Positions 53,206 to 62,796 of a stretch of DNA of 64,000 nucleotides are shown here, one piece after another (the stretch's first letter is position 1; each line of letters starts with the position of its first letter). The notes under the pieces are model-generated. The model made no database searches. It worked only from the letters and a program-made list of their open reading frames with translations, and was not told the DNA's origin. The stretch lies in contig NZ_VHIM01000006.1 in assembly GCF_006494655.1 (NCBI RefSeq), positions 1 through 64,000 of the forward strand. Reading direction: 5' to 3'. The translations under genes were made by a program, and so were the position numbers. Source of the stretch: Arthrobacter agilis. Lineage in GTDB: Bacteria; Actinomycetota; Actinomycetes; Actinomycetales; Micrococcaceae.

Positions 53206-54770
53206 GGCACATCACCCGCGAGGCGCGTCGACCGGATCCGCCGCACCACGGCCGCTGTGGAGCGCTCAGGCACGTAGTCGAGGATACGGACGCGGCCGCC
53301 GCACGCCTCGACGGCCGGTGTCTCCTCGAGCATCTGGGCCGTGTAGTCTCCGCCCTTCGCGTAGACGTCGGGCTTCAGCAGCTCGATCAGCGGTACCAGG
53401 GTGTCCGTGGAGAACACCGTCACGTAGTCCACGCAGCTCAGGGAGGCGATGATCCCGGCCCGGTCCGCGATCGGGTTGATGGGCCGGTCGGGGCCCTTGA
53501 GCCGCCGCACGCCGGCGTCGTCGTTGAGCGCGACCACGAGCACATCGCCGAGCTGCTTGGCCTGGTTCAGGTAGCGCGTATGGCCGCGGTGCAGGACGTC
53601 GAAGCACCCGTTGGTGAGGACGATGCGTCGGCCCGCGGAACGGTCCTCCTCGACCCGCCGCAGGAGGTCGGCCGTGGCGAGGGCGGTGTCCGCGAACTGC
53701 TGGAGATGCTCCGCGAGGTCCGCCGTCGTGCAGACGGAGGTGCCGGGTCGGTGCACGACGACGTCCGCGGCGGCCTGGGCGAGGTCGAGGCTCGTGGTGA
53801 GCGGCAGCCCGGCCGCCCGCGCGGCGGTGAGGCTCGCGACGAAGGTGTCTCCCGCCCCGGAGGCCTGCTTCTCGGTCGCGGGCTTGGCCCAGGTACGGTG
53901 CCCGCCGTTGCCGGTGAGGAGCACCGTGCCGTCGCGGTCCAGGGTCACCACGACCGCGGCGGCGTTGGTCGCGGCGAGCAGTTCGCTCCGCCGCTCGGTC
54001 ACCACGGCCACCCGGTCGGAGCGCGGGTCGAGCCGCAGCGCCAGCACCTGCGCGGCCTCCGCCGCATTGGGTGTCACGATGTCGGGGCAGATCTCAGCCC
54101 ACGCGGCGGTGTCGTGGGCGTCCACGACGATCAGGATGTCGGGATCGATACCGGACTCCGGAGCGAGGGCGGCACGGACCTCCGGACCGAGGGCACCGGA
54201 CCCGTAGTCGCACACGACGACGGCGTCGGCTCCGGCGACCGCACCCGGGACGCGGTCGGCGAGGGAACGGATCGCGTCTGCGGGAAGACCGTCATGCGTG
54301 TCGTCGATGCGCAGCATCACCTGGTCGCCCCCGAGGATCCGGTACTTCGTGGTCGTGCCCACGCGCTCGTCCTGGCAGAGGTCCGTGGTGTCCACTCCGG
54401 CACCGTCGAGGATCGCGCGCAGGCGGTGACCGGCGTCGTCATTCCCGATCAGGCCGCAGATCCGGACCCGGGCACCGAGGGCGGCGAGGTTCATCGCGGT
54501 ATTGGCGGCGCCGCCGGCCGCGTAGTCGCGGCGCGTGATGTCGACGACGGGTGCGGGTGCCTCACGGCAGAAACGCTCGATGGTCCCCGTCCACCATCCG
54601 TCCAGCATGGCATCCCCCACCACGGTGATGCGGGGTGCGTGGTCGGCGATGGCGGCCGGGACCCACGCGGCGAGCCCCCGTACCCCTGCCAACTCACCGG
54701 CACCGGCGCCGCCGGTTGCCCCGGCCGCGTCCGTGCCTGACCCGGAGTGCGACTCGGGGCGGGCGGCCAT
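53202..54770 (-). CDS. HldE-like bifunctional heptose-7-phosphate kinase / heptose-1-phosphate nucleotidyltransferase (copy 1)
   Basis: 522 residues. The N-terminal domain is a PfkB-type kinase with AAGGAANTAMNLAALGA near residue 85 and the catalytic SGAGDTFVASL near 305. The C-terminal domain (about 380-515) is a nucleotidyltransferase with NGCFDVLHRGHTRYL (HxGH) and IRSTR at the end. In Gram-negatives this fusion makes ADP-D-glycero-beta-D-manno-heptose. Nearby gmhA and GT9 genes support a heptose role; nucleotide specificity is inferred. GTG and ATG are adjacent as possible starts; the ATG shares one base with the aldehyde dehydrogenase stop. A 30-residue Gly/Ala-rich N-terminal extension is unusual. 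Confidence 0.85.
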   Translation of the reverse strand: MAARPESHSGSGTDAAGATGGAGAGELAGVRGLAAWVPAAIADHAPRITVVGDAMLDGWWTGTIERFCREAPAPVVDITRRDYAAGGAANTAMNLAALGARVRICGLIGNDDAGHRLRAILDGAGVDTTDLCQDERVGTTTKYRILGGDQVMLRIDDTHDGLPADAIRSLADRVPGAVAGADAVVVCDYGSGALGPEVRAALAPESGIDPDILIVVDAHDTAAWAEICPDIVTPNAAEAAQVLALRLDPRSDRVAVVTERRSELLAATNAAAVVVTLDRDGTVLLTGNGGHRTWAKPATEKQASGAGDTFVASLTAARAAGLPLTTSLDLAQAAADVVVHRPGTSVCTTADLAEHLQQFADTALATADLLRRVEEDRSAGRRIVLTNGCFDVLHRGHTRYLNQAKQLGDVLVVALNDDAGVRRLKGPDRPINPIADRAGIIASLSCVDYVTVFSTDTLVPLIELLKPDVYAKGGDYTAQMLEETPAVEACGGRVRILDYVPERSTAAVVRRIRSTRLAGDVP

Positions 54771-56182
54771 CACGCGTCACCCTGCGGGGGCGAGCTGATG
54801 TGGACCACCTTCACGAGTGAGAATTCGTCGAGCAGTTCCGGCCCGTAGCCGAACCCCGCCCCGCTGATCCCGCGGGGCTGCGCCGATCCGCCGGGCGCTC
54901 CGCCGAACACGGCATTGATCTTCACCGTGCCGACCGCCAGGGCTGCAATGGCTCGCTGGGCGTGGGCGATCGAGCCGGTCAGGACGGTCGCCGCGAGCCC
55001 GTAGGGGCCGGAGGCCGCGAGGCGCAGGCCGTCGTCGAAGGAATCGACCACGGTCACGGGTGCCACGGGCCCGAACGTCTCCTCCGTCATGATCGTCATG
55101 GCCCCGGTGCAGTCGGTGAGGACCGTCGCCGGGTAGTGGGCTCCGGGGCCGTCCGGCACCGTACCCCCGGCGAGGCAGCGGGCGCCGAGGTGGAGTGCCT
55201 CCCCGACCTGCGCCTCCACCGCATCGCGCATGCGCCGGTCCACGAGGGGTGGGAAGCCGCTGCTCCCGGTCCATGCCTGCGCCTCCTCGGTCAGTGCGGC
55301 GAGGAACGGCTCCGCGACGTCCCGGTGGACGTAGATCCGCTCCACAGACGTGCAGATCTGCCCGGCATTGGCGAACGCGCCGAGCGCCGCCTGCGCGGCA
55401 GCCCACGCCGGGTCCACGTCGGCGTCGACCACGAGGGGATCGTTGCCGCCGTTCTCACGGATCACATAGGCACCCGTCAGGGAGGCGGCCCGGGCGATGC
55501 GCTCGCCGGTGGCGCTGGAGCCCACGTGGGCGAACACGTCGACGTCGGTCTCCATGGTGAGCAGCTGGCCCACCTCCGCGCCCCCGGTGAGCGTGGTGAG
55601 GACGCCGTCCGGAAAGGCGGGCTGCAGGAGCCGCCCGAGCATCTCGCCCACATGCGGGCAGCGCTCGCTCGGCTTGTGGATCACGGTGTTGCCGGTGACG
55701 AGGGCGGCGCCGATCAGGCCGGCGGCGACCGCCACGGGATCGTTCCAGGGCGTGAGGAGGACGGCGACGCCGCGCGGCTCCGCGACGGTGTAGTCGGTGG
55801 CCGTGACGGCGCCCCGCAGGCTGAGTCCGCGATGCACGGGCCCGAGTTCCGCGTACTGCTCGAGCGTGGAGATTGCCGCCTCGATCCCGCCGAGCGAGTC
55901 AGCGGCCGGTTTGCCCGTCTCCCGCGTGTTCAGAGCCGCGAGCTCCTCCGCCCCGGACCGCAGTGCCGCTGCCGCCCGGCGGAGCGCGGCTCCGCGGTCG
56001 GCAGGGCTCGTGGCGGCCCATTCGGGCTGGACAGCGCGGGCCAGGGACACCGCGAGGCCGATCTGCTCGCGCGAGGTGCCCGGGAGTGTTCCGACCTCCT
56101 CGCCGTCGAGAGGACTGTGGATGGTGATGGACGCGTCGTCCTGCGCATCAAGCAGGGAGAGTGCCTGGGACTGGATGGACAT
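54770..56182 (-). CDS. NAD(P)-dependent aldehyde dehydrogenase
   Basis: A 470-residue aldehyde dehydrogenase. VLLTPWNDPVAVAA is the cofactor-loop block, the general base Glu is in VIRENGGNDPLVV near residue 245 (normally ELGGKNP), and the catalytic Cys is in FANAGQICTSVERIY near 280. The late EETFGPVAPV block is intact. Substrate unknown. AAGGAG precedes the ATG at 56182. It is first in a coupled three-gene set with the HldE-like and GT2 genes, which hints at oxidation of a sugar aldehyde or supply of a glycan precursor; this is conjecture. Confidence 0.88.
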   Translation of the reverse strand: MSIQSQALSLLDAQDDASITIHSPLDGEEVGTLPGTSREQIGLAVSLARAVQPEWAATSPADRGAALRRAAAALRSGAEELAALNTRETGKPAADSLGGIEAAISTLEQYAELGPVHRGLSLRGAVTATDYTVAEPRGVAVLLTPWNDPVAVAAGLIGAALVTGNTVIHKPSERCPHVGEMLGRLLQPAFPDGVLTTLTGGAEVGQLLTMETDVDVFAHVGSSATGERIARAASLTGAYVIRENGGNDPLVVDADVDPAWAAAQAALGAFANAGQICTSVERIYVHRDVAEPFLAALTEEAQAWTGSSGFPPLVDRRMRDAVEAQVGEALHLGARCLAGGTVPDGPGAHYPATVLTDCTGAMTIMTEETFGPVAPVTVVDSFDDGLRLAASGPYGLAATVLTGSIAHAQRAIAALAVGTVKINAVFGGAPGGSAQPRGISGAGFGYGPELLDEFSLVKVVHISSPPQGDA

Positions 56183-56390
56183 TGCGCTCCTTGAGTGTGA
56201 CCTACGGGGTGGTGTGCTGGTTCCGTACCCCGCTCCAGCGGCTTCACACAGGGCACCGGCTGATTTCTGCGTCACTCCCACGCAGTCATCAGCACGCTTA
56301 GCATATGGTGGCGGGAGGACATGCGCGGCCGGCCCGGCGACGGCGAAAACCCATGGACAGCAGCAGCAGCGCTGTGTAGGGATGGACGAG

Positions 56391-56438
56391 CGGAGCCGGT
56401 CGGAGCCGGCCGCACCGATCGGAGTTGGTCGGAGCCGG
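56391..56438. promoter_or_regulatory. Four CGGAG(C/T)(C/T)GG direct repeats upstream of the GT9 gene
   Basis: Copies at 56391-56399, 56401-56409, 56420-56428 and 56430-56438 form two pairs, each with a 10-bp period, the pairs 29 bp apart. One-helical-turn spacing puts all half-sites on one face of the DNA. They end 30 nt before the GT9 start. Binding protein unknown; chance in GC-rich DNA is possible. Confidence 0.4.
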
Positions 56439-56468
56439 TGGACACGAACAGGAACGGGGAAGACCTTG

Positions 56469-57638
56469 ATGGCGCACGGAGACACGACGGCGGATTTCGG
56501 CGGGCAGCGGGACACGACGCGATCCGTCGGCCCCGTCCTCCCCCCGTTCGAGGATGTTCGGCGGATCGCCGTGCTGCGGGGCGGCGGCCTGGGTGATCTC
56601 ATGTTCGCCCTGCCTGCGATCGCGGCACTGAAGGCACGCTATCCCGGGGCGGACATCACCCTTCTCGGCATGCCGGGGCACGCCGCCCTCCTCGAGGGCA
56701 GGCCGGGGCCCGTCTCCAGGGTCGTCGAGCTTCCGTACTCCCCCGGCGTGCGTCCTGGTGGCGCCGTGGACGGCACGGCTGACGCGGACGCCGTCGATGC
56801 CTTCTTCGAAGGCCTTGCCGGCTCCTTCGACCTCGCGGTGCAACTGCACGGCGGCGGCCGGAACTCCAATCCTTTCCTGCTCCGCCTCGGCGCCCGCCAC
56901 ACGATCGGCACGCGGACGCCGGACGCCCCCGGGCTGGAGCGCACCATCCCGTACGTCTACTACCAGCACGAGGTCTTCCGCGCGCTCGAGGTCGTGGGCC
57001 TGGCCGGTGCCGTGCCGGTGGACCTGGAGCCGCGCGTGGCGGTCACGCCGGCCGAGGCCGCCCGGGCCGCTGAGCTCACGGGCACCGGCCCCGTGCTGGC
57101 CCTGCACCCGGGAGCCACAGATGCGCGCCGGAGGTGGCCGGCGGCGTCATTCGCCGAGATCGCGGTGCGGGCGGCGGCCGACGGCTGCGAGGTGGTGGTG
57201 GTCGGCGATGCAGGTGACGCCGCCGCGGCGGAGGAGATCGTGCGGATCGCCCGGGCCACGAGTCCGTCCGCGGACGTGCGGTCCCTGGCCGGCCAGCTCA
57301 GTCTGGGCGACCTCGCAGGCATCCTCGACCGCAGCGCCGTAATGGTGGGCAATGACAGCGGCCCCCGACATCTCGCGCAGGCCGTCGGCACGCCGACCAT
57401 CGGCGTGTACTGGATCGGGAACGTGATCAACGCGGGAGCCATCGGTCGCTCCCTCCACCGCGTGCACTTCTCGTGGATCTCGCAGTGCCCCGTGTGCGGG
57501 GTCGACGTGACGCAGGTGGGCTGGACGGCGCAGCGATGCGAACACGATGACTCGTTCGTCGCGACCGTCCAGCCCGAGGCCGTCTATGCGGATGTGGCCG
57601 AACTCAGGGCCACGAGCCTTCTTCTGCGTGGGCGATGA
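56469..57638 (+). CDS. GT9 (heptosyltransferase-like) glycosyltransferase, copy 1
   Basis: A 389-residue GT-B glycosyltransferase of family 9, the ADP-heptose:LPS heptosyltransferase family. N-terminal RRIAVLRGGGLGDLMFALPAI near residue 35; C-terminal donor domain with ALHPGATDARRRWP near 215 and MVGNDSGPRHLAQAVGTPTI near 300. Cysteines in SQCPVCG and QRCEHD near 345-370 may bind a metal. GGGAAG lies eight bases before the ATG. It is transcribed toward, and overlaps by 35 bp, the SDR gene. The acceptor must be a non-LPS glycan in this host. Confidence 0.88.
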   Translation: MAHGDTTADFGGQRDTTRSVGPVLPPFEDVRRIAVLRGGGLGDLMFALPAIAALKARYPGADITLLGMPGHAALLEGRPGPVSRVVELPYSPGVRPGGAVDGTADADAVDAFFEGLAGSFDLAVQLHGGGRNSNPFLLRLGARHTIGTRTPDAPGLERTIPYVYYQHEVFRALEVVGLAGAVPVDLEPRVAVTPAEAARAAELTGTGPVLALHPGATDARRRWPAASFAEIAVRAAADGCEVVVVGDAGDAAAAEEIVRIARATSPSADVRSLAGQLSLGDLAGILDRSAVMVGNDSGPRHLAQAVGTPTIGVYWIGNVINAGAIGRSLHRVHFSWISQCPVCGVDVTQVGWTAQRCEHDDSFVATVQPEAVYADVAELRATSLLLRGR

Positions 57639-58368
57639 CCATCTCGCGGATCTCGCAGCTCTTCGGTTGCGAGAGCGCGAAGAGGATGGCCTCGGCCACG
57701 CGCTCGGGATCGTTCAGCCGTGAGTCGTCCTGCGGCTTGTACTGCTCGTCGCGATCGTCGAAGAACCGGGTCTTCATGCCGCCGGGAATGATCGTGGTCA
57801 CGCCGATCTGACCTGCGGTCTCCGCGGCCAGGGCCTGCGAGAAGCCCATGACGCCGAACTTCGACGCGCAGTAGGCCGTCGCGTCGCCCACAGCCTTGAT
57901 GCCGAGTGTGGACGCGATGGTGACCACGCGGCCGTGTGTCTCCTTCAGGTACGGCAGCGCCGCGCGGGCGGTGGATGCCGTCCCCATGAGGTTCACGCCG
58001 ATCACCTTCTCCCACTGGTCTGCGGGAACGGTGTCGAGGGCACCGCAGCGGTCGATCCCCGCCGCTGTCACGACGGCATCGAGTCCGTCCATGGTCTCGG
58101 CGGCTTCACGCACCGCCTGCTCGACGGCCTCGCGATCGGAGACGTCCACTTCGAACGCCTTGACCCCGGTGACCCGGCTGATGTCCCGGTCCAGGACCAC
58201 GGGAGTCCCACCCGCCGCGATCACGCCCTGCACGATCGCCGCACCGAGGCCGGAGCCTCCCCCGGTCACGAGGACGCGTCCGGGGTTGAAGCCCGCGGCC
58301 CCCGCACTGGTCGCACGGGTGGTCGCACTGGTGGTGCCGCTGGTGTTCTCGCTGGTGTTTTCGCTCAC
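57604..58368 (-). CDS. Short-chain dehydrogenase/reductase
   Basis: A 254-residue classical SDR: cofactor motif VTGGGSGLGAAI near residue 35 and catalytic YCASK near 165 with the upstream Ser in IASTLG. It is too short, and of the wrong subtype, to be HldD (ADP-heptose 6-epimerase, an extended SDR of about 310 residues). The first 22 residues are a Ser/Thr/Asn-rich repeat. GTG start with AAAGGAA. Its 3' end overlaps the convergent GT9 gene. Substrate unknown. Confidence 0.88.
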   Translation of the reverse strand: MSENTSENTSGTTSATTRATSAGAAGFNPGRVLVTGGGSGLGAAIVQGVIAAGGTPVVLDRDISRVTGVKAFEVDVSDREAVEQAVREAAETMDGLDAVVTAAGIDRCGALDTVPADQWEKVIGVNLMGTASTARAALPYLKETHGRVVTIASTLGIKAVGDATAYCASKFGVMGFSQALAAETAGQIGVTTIIPGGMKTRFFDDRDEQYKPQDDSRLNDPERVAEAILFALSQPKSCEIREMVIAHAEEGSWP

Positions 58369-58389
58369 TGTGTTCCTTTCGTTGCGTGC

Positions 58390-58415
58390 GCGGGGTCCGT
58401 CGAATCGGACCCCGC
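58390..58415 (-). terminator. Terminator of the heptose/glycan operon
   Basis: A perfect 10-bp stem GCGGGGTCCG/CGGACCCCGC with loop TCGAAT, 16 nt after the second HldE-like stop and before the SDR ribosome-binding site. Confidence 0.8.
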
Positions 58416-58431
58416 ACGGTTCTGCAGCCCG

Positions 58432-59799
58432 TCAGCCGACCCGGGCGAGCGCGGCTGCAAGTTTCGTGGTGGAGCGTGCCGGGATGTAGGGGACGGTGAC
58501 CGTCCGACCACCCCAGGTGCTCACGAGGGCGGCTTCGGGAAGATCCTCGGCCGCGTAGTCACCGCCCTTGACCCAGATGTCCGGGCGCAGGCGGGAGATG
58601 GCGTTCTCGGGTGTCGATTCGCCGAAGACCAGGACGGCGTCCACGCACTCGAGGGCGGCGAGCAGTTCGGCGCGATCCTCCTGCCGGATGATCGGTCGGT
58701 GCTCACCCTTGAGCCCGCGGACGGACTCGTCGGAGTTGAGGCACACGATCAGGCAGTCACCGAGCCGGCGGGCCGCCGCGAGTGTCCGGGCGTGGCCGGC
58801 GTGGAGCAGGTCGAAGCAGCCGCCGGTCGCCACGACGGTGCCTCCCGCGTCCCGCGTGCGCTGGGCGACGGTCAGGGCGTCGAGCCCGTCGACGGGCAGT
58901 TGCCGCGGCGCTTCCCCGCGGGGTCCGCCGAGCGCCCCGACACCGCCGGAACCGAGGAAGTGCGCGGCCGCTTCGGTGGCCCGGTGCGCCGCGGCGTCGA
59001 CGGTCCTCCCCTCCGCGAGGGCCACGGCGAGGGCCGAGGCGAAACGGTCCCCGGCCCCGCACGGATCGGACGCCGTCACGCGCGGCGCGGGGACCACCTG
59101 GGGCAGGAGCCCGGAGGCCGCGACGAGCGCGCCGTGCTCGCCCATGGTGACGATCACGGCCCTGCTGCCCCAGCGGGCCAGCAGGTCATCGGCGGCCGCT
59201 GCCGCACCCTGTGTCCCGGACTCCGTGCTGCCCGCGAAGCGGAGCGCTTCTCCGAGGTTCGGGGTCACCGCGGCAACACCCGGGACCGGCTGCGCCCCGG
59301 AGGGATGCGGATCCCAGACCACGGGTGTCGAACCGGCCATCGCCTCCAGCCGACGCCGGAGCTCCACGTTCGCGAGCAGTCCCCTGCCGTAGTCCGCGGC
59401 GATGACGGCATCGGCGCCCTCGAGCGCGGCGATCATGGCGGCGCTGCACGCGGGGACCAGCGGCGTGGCGCATCCCTCGTCGAAGCGGACCACCGGCTGA
59501 CCTGAGGCCCGGACACGGGTCTTCACGGGGGTGGGGGCCCCGGACGGGCCGGCGACCACCGTGATGCCGTCCAGCTCGGCTCGCAGCAGCACCGCGGCGT
59601 CGTCGTCGCCGAGAACCGTCACCAGCACGGCCTCGTGCCCGTCGGCCTCCAGCATGCGGGCCACGAGGCCCGCACCTCCGGCGCGGCGCCGGACCGCGTC
59701 GACATCGACGACCGGCACCGGCGCGTCGGGTGACAGCCGACCGGCATCGCCGGACAGATCCGTGTCGAGGAGGACATCACCGACCACGACGATCCTCAT
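58432..59799 (-). CDS. HldE-like bifunctional kinase / nucleotidyltransferase (copy 2)
   Basis: 455 residues, shorter than copy 1 by about 65. PfkB-type kinase domain with RRAGGAGLVARML near residue 45 and DPCGAGDRFASALA near 240; nucleotidyltransferase domain with GGCFDLLHAGHARTL near 330 (HxGH) and IPARSTTKLAAAL at the end. The start at 59799 ([14 protein letters not shown]) has AGGAGG upstream and overlaps the gmhA stop (ATGA). The two HldE-like proteins differ throughout, so they may have different substrates or one may be degenerate in one activity. In copy 2 the usual GGAxN asparagine is replaced (GGAGLVA), a possible kinase weakness. Confidence 0.83.
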   Translation of the reverse strand: MRIVVVGDVLLDTDLSGDAGRLSPDAPVPVVDVDAVRRRAGGAGLVARMLEADGHEAVLVTVLGDDDAAVLLRAELDGITVVAGPSGAPTPVKTRVRASGQPVVRFDEGCATPLVPACSAAMIAALEGADAVIAADYGRGLLANVELRRRLEAMAGSTPVVWDPHPSGAQPVPGVAAVTPNLGEALRFAGSTESGTQGAAAAADDLLARWGSRAVIVTMGEHGALVAASGLLPQVVPAPRVTASDPCGAGDRFASALAVALAEGRTVDAAAHRATEAAAHFLGSGGVGALGGPRGEAPRQLPVDGLDALTVAQRTRDAGGTVVATGGCFDLLHAGHARTLAAARRLGDCLIVCLNSDESVRGLKGEHRPIIRQEDRAELLAALECVDAVLVFGESTPENAISRLRPDIWVKGGDYAAEDLPEAALVSTWGGRTVTVPYIPARSTTKLAAALARVG

Positions 59800-60509
59800 C
59801 GCTGGTCCTCCTGGCGGCGGCGGCGCACCTCGGCGTCGAAGGCCCGGCAGATGGCGTGCAGGGCGATCAGGTGCCCCTCCTGGGCGTTCGCGGACTGCGC
59901 CTCCACGGCCACGAAGTCGTCCACGCAAGCCGTCAGCGGGTTGGAACCCGCCCCCGTCAGCGCCCACGTGGTGATGCCGGCCGCACGGGCGGCCTCCACC
60001 GCGCGCAGCAGATTCGGGCTCTTCCCGCTCGTGCTGAGCAGGATCAGGATGTCGCCCGGACGTCCGTGGGCGCTCACCTGGCGCGCGAACATGTGCTCGA
60101 AGCCGTAGTCGTTCGCTATGGCGGTCACGGCCGAACTCTCGGCATGGAGCGAGATGGCGGAGAACGGCTCGCGTTCACCGTCGAAGCGCCCCACGAGTTC
60201 GGCAGTGAGGTGCTGGGCCTCCGCCGCCGACCCTCCGTTGCCGGCCGCGAGCAGTCGCTGTCCGGCCATCAGGCGCGTCGCCATCTCGACTCCCCAGCCG
60301 GCGAGGGTCCCGGCGTTCTGCGCCAGTGACTCCAGTGCGGGCGTCACTGCGCGGAGATGTTCCAGGACCACACGGCGGGCGTCCTGCTGGACGTCGTCCT
60401 GCGACCGCCGTTCGTGATCGCGATGTGCCGGGGCGGCGGACGCGTCGTCCCGCGCCCGGCTTCCCGGTGTCGCCAGATCGGTGTACGTGTCGGAAAGGTG
60501 CGTGGTCAC
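59796..60509 (-). CDS. gmhA: Sedoheptulose-7-phosphate isomerase-like SIS protein
   Basis: Converts sedoheptulose 7-phosphate to D-glycero-D-manno-heptose 7-phosphate, the entry to nucleotide-heptose synthesis. 237 residues: a 35-residue polar extension, then the SIS domain with [20 protein letters not shown] near 90, [11 protein letters not shown] near 150 and the Gln/His block [14 protein letters not shown] near 210. The GTG start (60509) overlaps the upstream glycosyltransferase stop (GTGA). Followed by the coupled HldE-like gene, the next enzyme of the pathway. Confidence 0.88.
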   Translation of the reverse strand: MTTHLSDTYTDLATPGSRARDDASAAPAHRDHERRSQDDVQQDARRVVLEHLRAVTPALESLAQNAGTLAGWGVEMATRLMAGQRLLAAGNGGSAAEAQHLTAELVGRFDGEREPFSAISLHAESSAVTAIANDYGFEHMFARQVSAHGRPGDILILLSTSGKSPNLLRAVEAARAAGITTWALTGAGSNPLTACVDDFVAVEAQSANAQEGHLIALHAICRAFDAEVRRRRQEDQR

Positions 60510-61798
60510 AGTGCCCTGCCTCCTGTGCTCTCGAGTCGACGCGCGGCGGTCCGCCGCGCAGTGGCCGGTTGTGCGGGCACGGCTGCGCCCAGTGCTGTCT
60601 GGTAGGCCTTCTCGGTGTCCGCCGCGATCCGGCTCCAGGAGTACCGTGCCCGGACCCGGCGGTAGCCGTTGTCGCCGAGGTCGCGTGCCCAGTCGGGGTC
60701 GGCCAGCAGTTCGGCGACCGCCCCCGCGATGGCTGAGGGATCCTGCGGGGGGACGTGCAGGCCTGTCTTGCCGTCCACGACGGTGTCCACGAGGCCTCCG
60801 ACCGCGGCCGCGACGACGGGCGCACCGCACGCCATCGCCTCGAGGGGCACGATGCCGAAGGGCTCGTACCAGGGTGCGCAGACCACGGCGTCGGCGCTGC
60901 GGAGGAGGGCCGGCATCTCGGCCCGCGACACCTGCCCGCGGAGGATCACCCGGTCGGCGACGCCGAGCTCGGCGGCGAGGGACAGGAGCCGCTGCGCCTC
61001 GGGGTCCTCCTCCAGCACGGAGGTGTTGCCCCCTCCGCCGACGATCAGGAGTTCGACGTCGTCGTGCCCGGCGTCCTTGAGTGCGCGCAGGGCCCGGATC
61101 ACGAGGTCCATACCCTTGCGGGGGACGAGGCGTCCCACGCTGACGATGCGGTGGGGCAGGCCGCGCCCCTCGACGGGCCCGTGGGGGCTGAAGAGTTCGA
61201 GGTCGACACCGCAGGGGGCGATCGAGACGCGGTTCGCCGGGACGCCCATGGCTTTCAACTCGAACACCTCGTCCGAGCAGGTGGCGACGATGCGGTCAGC
61301 GCTCCGTCCCACCATCGCCTCGAGCATGAGCCGCTCCGGGGGGCTCGTGTCCTCGGAGCCCTGGTGGCGCCGCTTGACGGTTCCGAGGGCGTGGAATGTC
61401 TGGAGGACCTGAACGTCCCGCCCCGCGCCGTGGCACTGGCGGGCGGCGTCGAGCGCGGCCAGACCGGACATCCAGAAGTGACCGTGGACGATGTCCGGCG
61501 GCGCCTGCCCCCAGTCCTCGACGATCCCGTCGGCGAGTTCGCCCATGAACGGCAGGAGCAGATCCTTCGGCACATGGCGCACCGGGCCTGCCGCGATGTG
61601 GACCACCTCCAGGCGGGGGTCGGTCCTGACGCGATCCGGTAGTGCGGGGTCGTCACGCCGGGTGTACACCGTGACGTCGTGCCCGCGGCGCGCGAGCGCG
61701 AGGGAGAGTTCCGCGACGTGGACGTTCTGTCCGCCGGCATCGACTCCCCCGAGGGCCGCGAGCGGGCTCGCGTGCTCTGACACCATCGATATCTTCAC
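60506..61798 (-). CDS. Glycosyltransferase family 4
   Basis: A 430-residue GT-B retaining glycosyltransferase. N-terminal [20 protein letters not shown] with the glycine-rich acceptor loop; C-terminal donor domain with [16 protein letters not shown] near 225 and the EX7E motif in [17 protein letters not shown] near 320. It resembles MshA/sucrose-synthase-like GT4 proteins. Both ends overlap neighbours by 4 nt (ATGA start, GTGA stop). Donor and acceptor unknown. Confidence 0.9.
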   Translation of the reverse strand: MKISMVSEHASPLAALGGVDAGGQNVHVAELSLALARRGHDVTVYTRRDDPALPDRVRTDPRLEVVHIAAGPVRHVPKDLLLPFMGELADGIVEDWGQAPPDIVHGHFWMSGLAALDAARQCHGAGRDVQVLQTFHALGTVKRRHQGSEDTSPPERLMLEAMVGRSADRIVATCSDEVFELKAMGVPANRVSIAPCGVDLELFSPHGPVEGRGLPHRIVSVGRLVPRKGMDLVIRALRALKDAGHDDVELLIVGGGGNTSVLEEDPEAQRLLSLAAELGVADRVILRGQVSRAEMPALLRSADAVVCAPWYEPFGIVPLEAMACGAPVVAAAVGGLVDTVVDGKTGLHVPPQDPSAIAGAVAELLADPDWARDLGDNGYRRVRARYSWSRIAADTEKAYQTALGAAVPAQPATARRTAARRLESTGGRAL

Positions 61799-62796
61799 TG
61801 GGTTCTCCTCTCTCCGACCGCCAGGACACGGGTCCTCGCGGGTTGCTCCTCCAGCACGGCGTCCCAGTCGCCCAGGAACCGTGCGAGCCCGTACCGCTCG
61901 AGGGCTGCCTCACGCGCCACCAGTCCGCGCGAGCGCGCGTCGTTTGGGTCCGCCATGAGCCGGGCAGCTGTGCGGACCAGGTCCTCGACACGGGTGGAGA
62001 CTGCCCCGGCGCCCGGCGGGACGGCCCGGGCCGCTTCGGTGGTGGCCAATGCCAGGACCGGGAGGCCCACATGCATCGCCTCTAAGAGGGAGAGGCCGAG
62101 CGAGGTCCAGCGCAGGGGGTGTACGTAGGCCCTCGAGCGGCCCAGCCGGGCGTGGAGCTCACCGGTCGGGAGGTCTCCCCCGATCCGCAGTTCGGCCGGT
62201 CCGAGGTCGAGTGCATCGCCGAGCCCGTCCGTCCCCATCCCGAAGACCTCGAGCGGGGCCACGCCCGCGAATCGGGGCAGGAGGTCGGTCCCGGTGATGC
62301 GTCCGCGACGGACGGGCTCGTTGATGACGGCGGCCAGTTGCTGCACCTCGCCCGTGTAGAGGTACCCCGGATCGACGATCCCGTGCTCGATCACGGTGGT
62401 GCTCGCGACCCCGCTGTCCCAGAACAGCTCGTTGAAATGGGTCACATGGATGATCGGGATCGCGGTCTGCCCGGCGAGCGGGTGGACCGTGCCCACGGTG
62501 TCCCGACGTGGTGTGTTGTGCTCGAGGAAGACCGCGGGCAGATCGCGGCCGGGGACGCGTCCTAGCAGCCGTTCGCACTCGGCGATCTCCTCGACCCGCT
62601 GCAGGACGACGACGTCGATGTCGGCGTCCGCCAGAGCGGCGGGGGCCACCTCGACCACCGAGGCGGGCCACGGGCGACTGGCTCGGCCGAGCCCCCACGG
62701 TCCGCCGTCCGGCGTCGTGGGCAGTACGTAGGTGTGCGCTCCCCTGACGAAAGCGTCCGTCCAGCCGCCGTGGACGTGCCATAACAGGATCCTCAT
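61795..62796 (-). CDS. GT4-like glycosyltransferase
   Basis: A 333-residue GT-B-like protein: [21 protein letters not shown] at the start, [10 protein letters not shown] near 105, [17 protein letters not shown] near 140, and the C-terminal [20 protein letters not shown] near 255, a variant of the EX7E donor motif. Similar proteins are often annotated as glycosyl transferase group 1. GAGGGGA lies before the ATG at 62796, which overlaps the GT9 stop. Confidence 0.82.
   Translation of the reverse strand: MRILLWHVHGGWTDAFVRGAHTYVLPTTPDGGPWGLGRASRPWPASVVEVAPAALADADIDVVVLQRVEEIAECERLLGRVPGRDLPAVFLEHNTPRRDTVGTVHPLAGQTAIPIIHVTHFNELFWDSGVASTTVIEHGIVDPGYLYTGEVQQLAAVINEPVRRGRITGTDLLPRFAGVAPLEVFGMGTDGLGDALDLGPAELRIGGDLPTGELHARLGRSRAYVHPLRWTSLGLSLLEAMHVGLPVLALATTEAARAVPPGAGAVSTRVEDLVRTAARLMADPNDARSRGLVAREAALERYGLARFLGDWDAVLEEQPARTRVLAVGERRTQ

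Noticed and set aside
57604-58368. SDR as the ADP-heptose epimerase HldD
   Set aside because: It is a classical short SDR with YCASK and about 254 residues, not an extended SDR.
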